The position numbers and the translations under genes are program-made. From Bacteroidales bacterium (GTDB taxonomy: Bacteria; Bacteroidota; Bacteroidia; Bacteroidales; P3): a stretch of 64,000 nucleotides of DNA. Under the pieces are notes generated by a model. It was not told the DNA's origin and ran no database searches. It saw nothing but the letters and a program-made list of their open reading frames with translations. Positions 16,427-24,930 of this stretch are shown one piece after another. The DNA lies in NCBI GenBank assembly GCA_017439185.1, contig JAFRTM010000028.1, positions 1 to 64,000 of the forward strand. The letters are read 5' to 3'. Numbering within the stretch: the stretch's first letter is position 1; every line of letters begins with the position of its first letter.

Positions 16427-17130
16427 CGTTCAGGCCTCCTTTCTGCAAAGTCGCGCTGAGCCTTATGGTAGTCCTCAGGAATTCCAATGTCTATGAAATA
16501 GCAATTTGTCGTATAGCAAAATACATTATTGTGCCTATAGTATTGCTGCAACACCTCTTTCTCAAACGAGAAGCTCTCACCTACTCTATATTTTGCAAGC
16601 AGGCTTGCTTTCAACCTATATATACCTCCGTTGATATGGCCATGTTTTTTCTGCTCCGATTTCTCCTCGAATCCTATCACTTTTCCATCCTCGTTAATCA
16701 CCACCGAGCCATATCTTCCGGCATCGTCAACCTCCCTAGCAACCATGGTTAGTCCACATCCTTTCTGTTCTGCAAAGGAACGGAAATCTTTGTGGTCAAT
16801 GGCCAGAAAGGTGTCGCCGTTCAACACAGTAACCTCATCTTCTCCACATAATGTTAATCCGTTAACTATAGCCCCGCCTGTCCCCAGTGGTTCAGTTTCT
16901 ACCGCATAGTCAATCTTCAGTCCACAATATTCGTTGCCAAAATGCTGCTCTATCACCTCATGTTTGTATCCTGTTGCAAGCACCACATGACTGTAGCCTT
17001 GCACCGACAAGTTGTCAAGCATCCACTCCAGAAATGGACGCCCTGCAACTTGCGCCATTGGCTTTGGCACATCGCTGACTACCTCCCTCAGCCTTGTTCC
17101 GAAACCTCCTGCCAGTACAATCGCTTCCAT
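16423..17130 (-). CDS. hddC: D-glycero-alpha-D-manno-heptose 1-phosphate guanylyltransferase
   Basis: 235 residues, sugar-nucleotide pyrophosphorylase fold. The N-terminal LAGGFGTRLREVVSDVPKPM is the nucleotide-binding loop with the catalytic Arg and Lys; GTGGAI and NGDTFLAI (metal-binding Asp) follow. Together with GmhA, HddA and GmhB this makes GDP-D-glycero-alpha-D-manno-heptose, a donor for surface glycans or O-antigen/capsule. The start overlaps the gmhA stop by one base and the end overlaps gmhB. Other NTP-transferases of this size use glucose- or mannose-1-phosphate, but the neighbours make heptose the best call. Confidence 0.82.
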   Translation of the reverse strand: MEAIVLAGGFGTRLREVVSDVPKPMAQVAGRPFLEWMLDNLSVQGYSHVVLATGYKHEVIEQHFGNEYCGLKIDYAVETEPLGTGGAIVNGLTLCGEDEVTVLNGDTFLAIDHKDFRSFAEQKGCGLTMVAREVDDAGRYGSVVINEDGKVIGFEEKSEQKKHGHINGGIYRLKASLLAKYRVGESFSFEKEVLQQYYRHNNVFCYTTNCYFIDIGIPEDYHKAQRDFAERRPER

Positions 17131-17702
17131 TAACCAAAAATCTCTTTTTCAACTAATTCACAGATGATATGACCCACCATAATATGACTTTCTTGTATGC
17201 GTGGTGTGTCGGTCGACGGGATATTCAGTAATATTCCACCAAATTCCTTCATCTTCCCTCCAGAGGCTCCTGTAAGTGATATGATGTCAATGCCAACCTC
17301 ATGGCATACTTTGTATGCTTCGATAATATTAGCACTGTTGCCAGATGTGGAAATGCCGACTAAGACGTCTCCTTTATGTGCAGTGCCTCGCAGTAAACGG
17401 CTAAAAATATATTGGTAACCATAGTCGTTACCCACGGCAGTAAGATATGACGTGTTACAATGCAATGCCTCTGCATTTAGGGGTGGACGGTCAAAATAGA
17501 ATCGGCCGCTGAGTTCTGCAGCGAGGTGTTGTGCATCTGCGGCACTACCTCCGTTGCCGCAAAAATGTATTTTACCGCCTGATTTGAGCGACTTTACTAT
17601 GATTTCAACTGCCTGTTGTATACCGTTAACAATTCTCATATCCGAGAGTATTGTTTGTTTGACGGAGATACTTTGCTCTATGGCTTCTTGTATCCTATTC
17701 AT
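17130..17702 (-). CDS. gmhA: Sedoheptulose 7-phosphate isomerase (phosphoheptose isomerase)
   Basis: 190 residues, single SIS domain. HFCGNGGSAADAQHLAAELSGRF is the GmhA signature (phosphate loop plus active-site residues), with GISTSGNSANIIEA binding the second phosphate side and an ESHIMVGHIICELVE end carrying the metal-site His and Glu of the family. It converts sedoheptulose 7-phosphate to D-glycero-D-manno-heptose 7-phosphate, the first step of the heptose pathway. It is 30 bases after hddA and overlaps hddC by one base. Confidence 0.92.
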   Translation of the reverse strand: MNRIQEAIEQSISVKQTILSDMRIVNGIQQAVEIIVKSLKSGGKIHFCGNGGSAADAQHLAAELSGRFYFDRPPLNAEALHCNTSYLTAVGNDYGYQYIFSRLLRGTAHKGDVLVGISTSGNSANIIEAYKVCHEVGIDIISLTGASGGKMKEFGGILLNIPSTDTPRIQESHIMVGHIICELVEKEIFG

Positions 17703-17732
17703 GTAAAAGTTATCTTGTGTTTGTCTAAATTT

Positions 17733-18755
17733 TTATACAGTCCACGTCTTTAGTCCTTCAGAGGTAAAGTCATAGCGTTTTGTCTCGCCGCCAAACTTTT
17801 CCCTCAAAGCCTCTCGCACTGCAAAGCGGGTCAAGCCGGGGCAATAGAAAAACATAAAGCCACCGCCCCCGGCTCCGGATATCTTACCTCCGGTAGCTCC
17901 TGCGGCCATGGCCGTGTCGTATATTGCATCAAGCCTGGAATTGCTGACGCTTTGAGCCATCTGTTTTTTGTATTCCCATCCGAAGTTTAATAACTCACCG
18001 ATTTCTCCAACTTGTCCTTTTAATAGTACCTCTTTCATCTTGTGGGATTGCTCTTTCAGTCGGTGCATACTCTCAATACTTTTGCTTTTGCCTGCATTTA
18101 CGTTCTGTTGTTGCTCCTTTATGATGTCAGCGGAAACATGGGACGTATCGGTATAGTATAGTACTAGGTTGTGTTGCAATTCGTCAATATAGCGCTGACG
18201 AACCCGTAAAGGATTTACTATGACGTTTTCTCCTTTGAATTCCATAAAGTTGAATCCCCCAAAGGTGGCTGCATATTGGTCTTGCTTTCCCCCTGCAAGA
18301 CCGAGATCTACGCGTTCTATTTCGTAGGCGAGGCGGGCTATGTCATATTCACCGAGGGGCAATTTTAACCACTCTACGTATGCACCAAGAATGCTTACGA
18401 CTAAAGTGGAAGAGGACCCTAGTCCACTTCCAGCTGGTGCATCTACAAAAGATGCTATTTTTAGTGACAGGGGTTTGTGGGTAAATTGGTGTACAACTCG
18501 GTTATAAACCCCTTTGTGCAGAATAAAATATCCGTTGGTGTCTACTTCCATTGCATTTTCATACACCTCACAGAGATTTTTGTCTGGGGCCAGAAACTGT
18601 ACTTTTCCGTCGTTAGTGGGTTCTATTGTAGTATAGGCATACATACTAATGGTAGCATTGAGAATAGCTCCTCCATATATGTCGGAATATGGAGACACAT
18701 CGGTTCCGCCGCCTGCCAGTCCCAGTCGCAAAGGTGCCTTACTTCTTATTGTCAT
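17733..18755 (-). CDS. hddA: D-glycero-alpha-D-manno-heptose 7-phosphate kinase (GHMP kinase)
   Basis: 340 residues. The GHMP kinase ATP loop DAPAGSGLGSSSTLVVS lies near residues 107-123, preceded by the N-terminal RSKAPLRLGLAGGGTDVSPY typical of HddA and related sugar kinases, and followed by GAGGGGFMFFYCPG near the C-terminus. It phosphorylates heptose 7-phosphate at O1. The ATG overlaps the upstream glycosyltransferase stop (ATGA). All four enzymes for GDP-heptose are consecutive, so this is the kinase of that route rather than fucokinase or galactokinase. Confidence 0.88.
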   Translation of the reverse strand: MTIRSKAPLRLGLAGGGTDVSPYSDIYGGAILNATISMYAYTTIEPTNDGKVQFLAPDKNLCEVYENAMEVDTNGYFILHKGVYNRVVHQFTHKPLSLKIASFVDAPAGSGLGSSSTLVVSILGAYVEWLKLPLGEYDIARLAYEIERVDLGLAGGKQDQYAATFGGFNFMEFKGENVIVNPLRVRQRYIDELQHNLVLYYTDTSHVSADIIKEQQQNVNAGKSKSIESMHRLKEQSHKMKEVLLKGQVGEIGELLNFGWEYKKQMAQSVSNSRLDAIYDTAMAAGATGGKISGAGGGGFMFFYCPGLTRFAVREALREKFGGETKRYDFTSEGLKTWTV

Positions 18756-19903
18756 TTTTTTCCTAATTTTCTATTGTTAATTTTTATTCCGTCAATAGTC
18801 TCAACCATTCTGCTCCACATATATTTCTTGCGTTCCTCGATGGTCCCTTCTGTCAATTGTTTTTCAAGGTTGTCGTTGAAGTACTTCACAATGCCGTCAG
18901 CGATGACATGGCTGTCGGGCTCTACCACCAAGCCCACTTTCCCGTCGGGCACAATTTCGGGCAAGCCTCCTACATTGGTGACCAACATGGGTTTGCAGAA
19001 GTTAAATGCAATTTGTGTCACTCCGCTCTGTGTGGCGCTTCGGTAGGGTTGTGCCACTAGGTCGGCAGCACAGAAATAACGGTTCACTTCACTGTCGGGG
19101 ATAAAGTCGGTATGTAATACCACTTGGCCGCTTATGCCGAGTCGGTCAATAAGCGCCATATATTTTTCCTTGTTCCCATAGAACTCGCCGGCCACTACCA
19201 ATTTTACGTCCATCTCTTTCAGCCTTCTGTCTGCCATCGCTTCCAGCAGAAGGTCTAATCCTTTATAGTCACGGATAAAACCGAAAAATAGTACATATCT
19301 TCCGTTCTTGTCGAGAGAAAGCAAGCTTCGGGCGTCTTCTTTGCTGAGGGGCTCGCCATAATGGTCGTAGAGCGGGTGGGCACAGAATTTGCGTGGCTTT
19401 TTGTTTTGTGAATCGAATTGGTCGACATCAACTAATACCGACTGAGACATTGCAACCATCCCATCGACCGAACATACGAAATATTTGGCAAACAATTTGT
19501 CGCCAATCCTTTTTTCGTGGGGTATTATGTTGTCCAATATTGAAATACGGAAAATATTGTGGCTCTTTGCCACTCGATTAACGGTCCCTAAGGCAGGTGC
19601 CATAAAGGGGAGCCAAAACTTGGTTATCAGCAAATCGGGCTTCCGTTTCTTTATGTACCTCCCAACTTTCAGCCAGTTGAACGGATTCACCGAGTTGAGC
19701 ATCCTCTTTATCTTCAGTCCTGCCGGGGCTGGCTCTGTGCTGTATTGCGTCTTGCCTGGGAAGAGAAATGAGGGGTATTGCATTGTGAATGTCACAATCT
19801 CCACCTCGTCTCCCCGTTTGAGGTATTCCATCGCCAGCCGCTCGTTGAAAGCGGCCAATCCGCCCCTGTAGGGCCAAGCCGTGCCGAGGATTATTACTTT
19901 CAC
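18752..19903 (-). CDS. Glycosyltransferase family 4
   Basis: 383 residues, GT-B fold. The N-terminal domain starts VIILGTAWPYRGGLAAFNERLA, with the Gly-rich loop and the donor-independent acceptor domain; the C-terminal donor domain contains GFIRDYKGLDLLLEA, VQPYRSATQSGVTQIAF and NVGGLPEIVPDGKVGLVVEP, including the GT4 E-x7-E type region. It transfers an activated sugar in the cytoplasm to a glycan or lipid-linked acceptor. Being coupled to hddA, it may use GDP-heptose or act in the glycan that carries heptose. It starts one base after sppA ends. Confidence 0.82.
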   Translation of the reverse strand: MKVIILGTAWPYRGGLAAFNERLAMEYLKRGDEVEIVTFTMQYPSFLFPGKTQYSTEPAPAGLKIKRMLNSVNPFNWLKVGRYIKKRKPDLLITKFWLPFMAPALGTVNRVAKSHNIFRISILDNIIPHEKRIGDKLFAKYFVCSVDGMVAMSQSVLVDVDQFDSQNKKPRKFCAHPLYDHYGEPLSKEDARSLLSLDKNGRYVLFFGFIRDYKGLDLLLEAMADRRLKEMDVKLVVAGEFYGNKEKYMALIDRLGISGQVVLHTDFIPDSEVNRYFCAADLVAQPYRSATQSGVTQIAFNFCKPMLVTNVGGLPEIVPDGKVGLVVEPDSHVIADGIVKYFNDNLEKQLTEGTIEERKKYMWSRMVETIDGIKINNRKLGKK

Positions 19904-19904
19904 C

Positions 19905-21701
19905 TTACCTGATGTCTATGTAGTACGGCAGGCGTGCCTGCATCTCTTCGGCCGTCGCCCAATAGTAAAGTTCTTTGTATCCCGGTATCAGCTTCTCGAT
20001 CCTCGCCTCTATTCTTGCCTCTTCGCTCTCCTCTCCCAATTCCATGATGCTTTCGTACCATTTCTTGGCTTTGGGATAGTTAGTTACGCTGTAGTCTGAA
20101 ATTCCAGCCTTGTCGGCGGCAATGGCCAACGCGGTGTTCATGCCTCCCAAGGTGTCCACCAGCCCGATTTTTATGGCTTCGGCTCCGGTCCACACTCTGC
20201 CGCGGGCTATGCTGTCCACATATTTCACGTCGAGGTTTCTGCCTTTTGCCACTCTCTCGCAGAACGTGACATAGAACTCCTCCACATTTCTCTGCATCAA
20301 TGCTCGTGCGTCGGGCGAGAGGGCCCTCATCATTGTCATTCCGGTGGAGTTGCGGTTGGTGTTTACCGTGTCGGTGGTTATGCCGAGTTTGTTGCGCAGG
20401 GCGTCTCCTATCATGGGGAATGCGGCGAATACTCCGATTGAACCGGTAATCGTGGTCGGCTGTGCCACTATGCAGTCGGCGTTGCACGAGATCTCATATC
20501 CGGCCGATGCCGCCAAAGTGCTCATCGACACCACCAGCGGCTTCTTCTCTTTGGCTCTCATCACGGCGGCGGTCATTATTTCCGATGCAAGCACTCCGCC
20601 TCCGGGTGAGTTGACGCGCAGCACTATGGCTTTCACGCTTTTGTCGTCAGCGGCCTCGTCAAGTGCTTTGGCTATGTCGTCGCCATAGACCGCGGTCTTG
20701 AATCCGTTGCTCTTGCCGCTTACCACATCGCCTTCGGCATATATCACGGCTATCTTGTCGGCTTTCGCCTTGCTCTTGAAACTGTCGGCATATTTTGTCG
20801 CAGCCACCATCTTCTTGCTCTGATAGGCCTCTTCCATGTAGTCGGTCACATATTTCTCAAGGGCGAGCGTATCCACCAGCTTTTTCGACACCGCATCTTC
20901 TGCCATACAGGCCGAGAGGTTGTCGGCGAAGTCGTTCAGCTGCTCGGGAGTCAGGTTGCGTGATTGGGCCATTTGCTCCACCACATGGTTCCATACACTT
21001 GTCACGTAGGCTCTCACTTGTTCGCGGTTGGCATCGCTCAGGTGGTTCATCGTATAGGTCTCGCCGGCGCTCTTGTAGGCGTTGCTCACAGGGCGTATCA
21101 GTTCCATCTTCACGTCGAACTTGTCCAGAAGGTCCTTGTAGAACATAACTTCGGCTCCCAGTCCTCTGAAGTCCACCATTCCGGCGGGGTGCAGCACCAC
21201 CTTGTCGGCTACCGACGCCAGGTAGAGGTCTGCTTGGCTGTAGTTGTCGCTATAGGCTATTATCGGCTTGCCGCATGCTTCCTTGAAATCTATAAGTGCG
21301 TTTCTCAGCTCTTCGCTCTGTGCCCACGATGCGCTGCCGCCCGAACCGAAATAAAGGTACAGGCCTGCCACTCTGTTGTCGTTCTTTGTCTCTTCTATGG
21401 CTTTCATCAGTTGATCCATTCCCATGTCCTTGCTCGTCGACATCATTGACATGATAGCCTCATTCTCCGAGCATTCCACTATGCCGCGGGTCATATCCAG
21501 CTTAACAAACAGGTTGTTGCCGGTTACCGAGCTGCTGCTTCCCATTCCCGAAACTGCTCCGGCCAGAAACATTGTCATTATGCAAACCCATACCAGGTTG
21601 ACTATCAGAAAGGCTACCACGACTCCTACCGTCGAGGCCAGCATGGTCTTCCAGAAACCCATCGGTTTTCTCTCTTTCTTTTCTTTTGCCTTGTTTTCCA
21701 T
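19905..21701 (-). CDS. sppA: Signal peptide peptidase SppA, 67-kDa type
   Basis: 598 residues, two tandem ClpP-like domains after one N-terminal transmembrane helix (about 20-48). The catalytic dyad is visible: Lys210 in SNAYKSAGE (domain 1) and Ser399 in STLAASAGYEIS (domain 2), at nearly the same positions as Lys209/Ser409 of E. coli SppA. It degrades released signal peptides in the inner membrane. The gene sits in the middle of the operon, one base from the agmatine deiminase and one base from the GT4 gene, which is a tight but functionally mixed arrangement. Confidence 0.92.
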   Translation of the reverse strand: MENKAKEKKERKPMGFWKTMLASTVGVVVAFLIVNLVWVCIMTMFLAGAVSGMGSSSSVTGNNLFVKLDMTRGIVECSENEAIMSMMSTSKDMGMDQLMKAIEETKNDNRVAGLYLYFGSGGSASWAQSEELRNALIDFKEACGKPIIAYSDNYSQADLYLASVADKVVLHPAGMVDFRGLGAEVMFYKDLLDKFDVKMELIRPVSNAYKSAGETYTMNHLSDANREQVRAYVTSVWNHVVEQMAQSRNLTPEQLNDFADNLSACMAEDAVSKKLVDTLALEKYVTDYMEEAYQSKKMVAATKYADSFKSKAKADKIAVIYAEGDVVSGKSNGFKTAVYGDDIAKALDEAADDKSVKAIVLRVNSPGGGVLASEIMTAAVMRAKEKKPLVVSMSTLAASAGYEISCNADCIVAQPTTITGSIGVFAAFPMIGDALRNKLGITTDTVNTNRNSTGMTMMRALSPDARALMQRNVEEFYVTFCERVAKGRNLDVKYVDSIARGRVWTGAEAIKIGLVDTLGGMNTALAIAADKAGISDYSVTNYPKAKKWYESIMELGEESEEARIEARIEKLIPGYKELYYWATAEEMQARLPYYIDIR

Positions 21702-21702
21702 A

Positions 21703-22758
21703 TTATTTTATTTTTTTGTTATTCTCTTTTGGCATCTGCTGACTCAGGCAGTGGAAACTCCCAAGTCCCCACACTATGTCGGTCGAGTCTATTCCTATCA
21801 CCTCCCTGTCGGGGAAGCATTTTTCCAGCACGTATGCCGCTCTTGTGTCGTTCAGGCATTTGTACGTCGGGAATATCACCTTGCCGTTGGCTATGTAGAA
21901 GTTGGCGTACGAGGCCGGAAGTCTTTGCTCCTCATAAACCACGGTGTCGGGCATCGGCAACTCCACCACCGTGGGCTGCTTCCCGTTCGCCAGGCGGCAG
22001 CTGTTCAGCTTCTTCAGGTTCTCCTGCAGGGGAGCGTAGTTTTCGTCCCACCGGTCTTCTTCCACTGCTGTGACTATCACGTCTCTGTCTACAAATCTAG
22101 AAAGGTCGTCCACATGTCCGTCGGTGTCGTCACCGGCTATTCCGTCTCCCAGCCATATAATATTGTCAACACCATAATAGTCACACAGATATCCTTCTAT
22201 CTCTTCCTGTTTCAGTTCGGGGTTGCGGTTCTCGTTCAGCAGGCACGACGTGGTCGTCAGCAGGTCGCCTTCGCCGTTCACGTCTATGCTGCCTCCCTCC
22301 ATCACTATCGGGGCGTCGAACAGTTTTATCCCCTCGTAAAGGCTGTGTATCTTGCTGGGTATCAGGTCGTCGAGTGCCGACTCGTATTTCCCTCCCCAAG
22401 CGTTGTATTTCCAGTTCACCATCGCACGGCCATTGCCGTTGCGGTTAAGCAGAAAAGCCGGACCGTGGTCTCTGCACCATGCGTCGTTGGTGGCAAACTG
22501 GTGAAACTTCACCCGCTCCATCGCCGTGCCGATATTGGTCAAAGCCTCTTCCACCATCTGCCTCATCGCCAGGTTCTCCACGTTGATGTGGACTTCTTCC
22601 GATTCGGCCAGCGTCTTGATGAACAGATGGTACGACGGGAATATGGCCTCTATCTTCCCCGGCCACGAATCCTCGTTGTGCGGGTAGCTCAGCCACGTCC
22701 CTTCGTGCTCTGCCCACTCTGCCGGCATATAGTAGCCTTCCTCTTTCGGTGTCTTCAT
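21703..22758 (-). CDS. aguA: Agmatine deiminase
   Basis: 351 residues, guanidino-group modifying (PPADL-type) fold. The N-terminus MPAEWAEHEGTWLSYPHNEDSWPG is characteristic, as are ANDAWCRDHGPAFL, the EGGSIDVNGEG motif and the C-terminal nucleophile Cys337 in LGSFHCLSQQ. It hydrolyses agmatine to N-carbamoylputrescine and ammonia. The next enzyme of the pathway, AguB, is encoded 18 bases upstream, so the pair makes putrescine from agmatine. Confidence 0.92.
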   Translation of the reverse strand: MKTPKEEGYYMPAEWAEHEGTWLSYPHNEDSWPGKIEAIFPSYHLFIKTLAESEEVHINVENLAMRQMVEEALTNIGTAMERVKFHQFATNDAWCRDHGPAFLLNRNGNGRAMVNWKYNAWGGKYESALDDLIPSKIHSLYEGIKLFDAPIVMEGGSIDVNGEGDLLTTTSCLLNENRNPELKQEEIEGYLCDYYGVDNIIWLGDGIAGDDTDGHVDDLSRFVDRDVIVTAVEEDRWDENYAPLQENLKKLNSCRLANGKQPTVVELPMPDTVVYEEQRLPASYANFYIANGKVIFPTYKCLNDTRAAYVLEKCFPDREVIGIDSTDIVWGLGSFHCLSQQMPKENNKKIK

Positions 22759-22776
22759 ACTTCTTACTTTTGTTGT

Positions 22777-23652
22777 CTATTTTTCTTCGTCTATGAAACG
22801 CTTCGTGATAGGTCCGTAGCTGTCTATCCGGCGGTCCCTGAAGTAGGGCCAGTGTCTCCTGTAGTGGTCGCTCTCGTCGAGGTCCAGTTCCTCCACGTGC
22901 AGCGCCTCCTCCAGGTGGGGCGCCTGGTAAAGCACCCGTCCGAAGGCGTTAGTCACGAAACTGCCGCCCCAAAACTGCATCCCTCCCTCTTTTCCGGTCC
23001 TGTTCACGCTCACCACCGGCACTCCGTTCGCCACCGCGTGGCTCCGCTGTATCGTCTGCCACGCCTCATACTGCTCCCGGTTGTCCTCTTCTCTCTGCCT
23101 CTCGTCCCAGCCTATCGCCGTCGGGAACACCAGCATCTCGGCTCCCTTCATCGCCGTAATTCTCGCAGCTTCGGGATACCACTGGTCCCAGCATATCAGC
23201 ACTCCTATCTTGCAGTATTTTGTCTCAAAAACCTTGTAACCCAAGTCGCCGGGCGTGAAATAGAACTTCTCGTAGTAGCCCGGGTCGTCGGGAATATGCA
23301 TCTTCCTGTATTTTCCCAGATAGCTCCCGTCGGCGTCTATAACCGCCGTCGTGTTATGGTATAGTCCCTCGGCCCTTTTTTCGAACATCGAGCACACCAG
23401 CACCACTCCCAGCTCCTTTGCCAACGCCATAAACTTCTGTGTAGTAGGTCCTTCGGGTATCGCCTCGGCCAATTTGAAGTTCTCGTACCGCTCCTCGTCG
23501 CAGAAATATAGCGACGCAAACAGCTCCTGCAGCACCACCACCTGCGCTCCCATCCCTGCCAACTCTCTCACCTTCTCGCTGAACTTCTCTATGTTCTTCT
23601 CCTTGTCCCCCACACAACTCAGCTGCGCCAAGCCAACCTTTACTTTTCTCAT
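22777..23652 (-). CDS. aguB: N-carbamoylputrescine amidohydrolase
   Basis: 291 residues, nitrilase superfamily. The Glu-Lys-Cys triad is visible: Glu43 (VVLQELF), Lys117 (GKYRKMHIPDDPGYYEKFYF) and Cys154 (GVLICWDQWYPE). The residues around the triad match N-carbamoylputrescine amidases, which give putrescine, CO2 and ammonia. It is the first gene of an eight-gene leftward operon. Putrescine feeds polyamine synthesis; no arginine decarboxylase is in the window. Confidence 0.92.
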   Translation of the reverse strand: MRKVKVGLAQLSCVGDKEKNIEKFSEKVRELAGMGAQVVVLQELFASLYFCDEERYENFKLAEAIPEGPTTQKFMALAKELGVVLVCSMFEKRAEGLYHNTTAVIDADGSYLGKYRKMHIPDDPGYYEKFYFTPGDLGYKVFETKYCKIGVLICWDQWYPEAARITAMKGAEMLVFPTAIGWDERQREEDNREQYEAWQTIQRSHAVANGVPVVSVNRTGKEGGMQFWGGSFVTNAFGRVLYQAPHLEEALHVEELDLDESDHYRRHWPYFRDRRIDSYGPITKRFIDEEK

Positions 23653-23782
23653 ATCACTTATTATTTATGTATATACATTATATATTATGTCTCTCAAACG
23701 TTTTGCCTGATCTGTTCAATGCCACTAATTCTCAGTCGCTTATCCGTTTTTATACAAATTCTCCCCATAATATTACAAACTG

Positions 23783-23812
23783 CAAATATACAACTTTTTT
23801 TTTATCTGCCAA
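23783..23812 (-). promoter_or_regulatory. Candidate promoter of the aguB-to-gmhB operon
   Basis: TATATTTG on the minus strand (23790-23783) with a TTGG-type -33 element 19 bases upstream (23812-23809). It implies a leader of about 125 bases, which is long; no closer TAnnTTTG was seen. Confidence 0.5.
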
Positions 23813-23919
23813 CAAATTCCCCGAAATATTTTTCCCTCCGCGGCAATTCCCCCTCCGTCACCCCCTCGCCCTCCAACTGAAAACCACCCACTGCCCACTA
23901 AAAAAATCCCACACTAAAA

Positions 23920-24012
23920 TTTTCAACTTTCAATTCTCAATTTTCAATTTTTTCAACCATAGACTTACCATAGAGTTGATACCTAGTTGAGTCCTAGTTA
24001 CCAGCAACTTAG
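23920..24012. repeat. AATTGAGA-type low-complexity repeat plus copy B of the 60-bp repeat; content of the 23653-24200 gap
   Basis: 23920-23953 is an imperfect repeat of TTTCAATTCTCAATTTTC units, which recurs inverted at 44121-44154 and 47896-47932. 23951-24011 is the inverted partner of 312-370, with CCATAG at 23957 and 23968 and CCTAG at 23982 and 23993 (11-base steps with one 14-base centre). The rest of this 548-base gap holds the leftward aguB promoter and the rightward promoter at 24162. Confidence 0.65.
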
Positions 24013-24161
24013 CATTATCCGGTTTTTGCCCTTCGCTCCACTTTTTTTCACTTTTTGTTACACTTCGTTTACTCGGCACCTATCGTTCTTGTTTTCAGTT
24101 TTTTAACCTCCATGTTGAAAAATGTTTCCCCCTCAACCGCCTCTATGTTAAAAAATCTTCG

Positions 24162-24169
24162 TATCTTTG
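24162..24169 (+). promoter_or_regulatory. -7 box of the outer-membrane beta-barrel gene
   Basis: TATCTTTG followed by C, matching TAnnTTTG, about 32 bases upstream of the ATG at 24201. The -33 element is not clear. Confidence 0.55.
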
Positions 24170-24200
24170 CACTTTCAAAACTCTCACTAATACCTTGAAA

Positions 24201-24815
24201 ATGAAACAATCGACTCTCATCCTCGTCATCTTTTTGGCCTTGCTCTCTCCTTTGGCGGCTCAAAACCGTTTCGACGCCGCTCTCGCGCTCGGTGTCAACC
24301 TCGGCCAGATCGACGGCGACAACTCCGGCCACTACACCCACTTTGGCATCCACGGCGGCATCCAGACATCCTTCGCCCTCTCGCCCGACCCCGATGGCAA
24401 ACTTCGTATGCTCCTCGAGCTCGGCGTCACCCAGAAGGGTGCCAACAAGGCCAACACCTCCATCCATACCGACCTCCTCTACGTCGAAATCCCCATCCTC
24501 ATCACCTACTCGCTCTTCTCTTCCCGTCTCCGCCTCGGTGTCGGCTGGGCCCCCGCCATCCTCGCCCGCGCCAAAGTCACCGATGCCGGCGTGCGCGACC
24601 CCGCCTCCGAAAAGGCCTACCGCCGTATGGACTGGGTCCCTCTCTGTGCCGACATCACCTACTTCTTCAACCGCCATTGGGCCGCCAGTGCTCGTATCAA
24701 CGCCTCGTTCCTCTCCATTATGGACAACCCCTCTCACGGCACTTATCGCGTCTTCCGCAACAACAAGGGGGCCTTTAACAACTACCTCAGTTTCAACCTT
24801 ATCTACCGTTTCTGA
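24201..24815 (+). CDS. PorT-like outer-membrane beta-barrel protein
   Basis: 204 residues from ATG at 24201 (a TTG six bases upstream is also in frame). Signal peptide MKQSTLILVIFLALLSPLAAQ, then a beta-barrel pattern of alternating hydrophobic strands: FDAALALGVNLGQIDGD, HFGIHGGIQTSFALS, RMLLELGVTQKGA, LLYVEIPILITYSLFS and an ending in SFNLIYRF with the terminal aromatic. This is the outer-membrane beta-barrel (OMP_b-brl_2/PorT-like) type common in Bacteroidetes. The GVTQKGA and YVEIPIL segments are the most characteristic. Function is unknown. It is a single-gene transcript. Confidence 0.75.
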   Translation: MKQSTLILVIFLALLSPLAAQNRFDAALALGVNLGQIDGDNSGHYTHFGIHGGIQTSFALSPDPDGKLRMLLELGVTQKGANKANTSIHTDLLYVEIPILITYSLFSSRLRLGVGWAPAILARAKVTDAGVRDPASEKAYRRMDWVPLCADITYFFNRHWAASARINASFLSIMDNPSHGTYRVFRNNKGAFNNYLSFNLIYRF

Positions 24816-24930
24816 GCCTTCCGCACCCTTTTGGCAACAGCCTTCTCCGCCTTTTTTCTATTTTTTTTCTTTCGCCACACAATATTTTCATGTTTCTGGC
24901 GTTATATAATTTTGAATTAATTGTAATACG

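Noticed and set aside
24069-24737. 222-codon minus-strand frame
   Set aside because: It is antisense to the outer-membrane beta-barrel gene and crosses its promoter.
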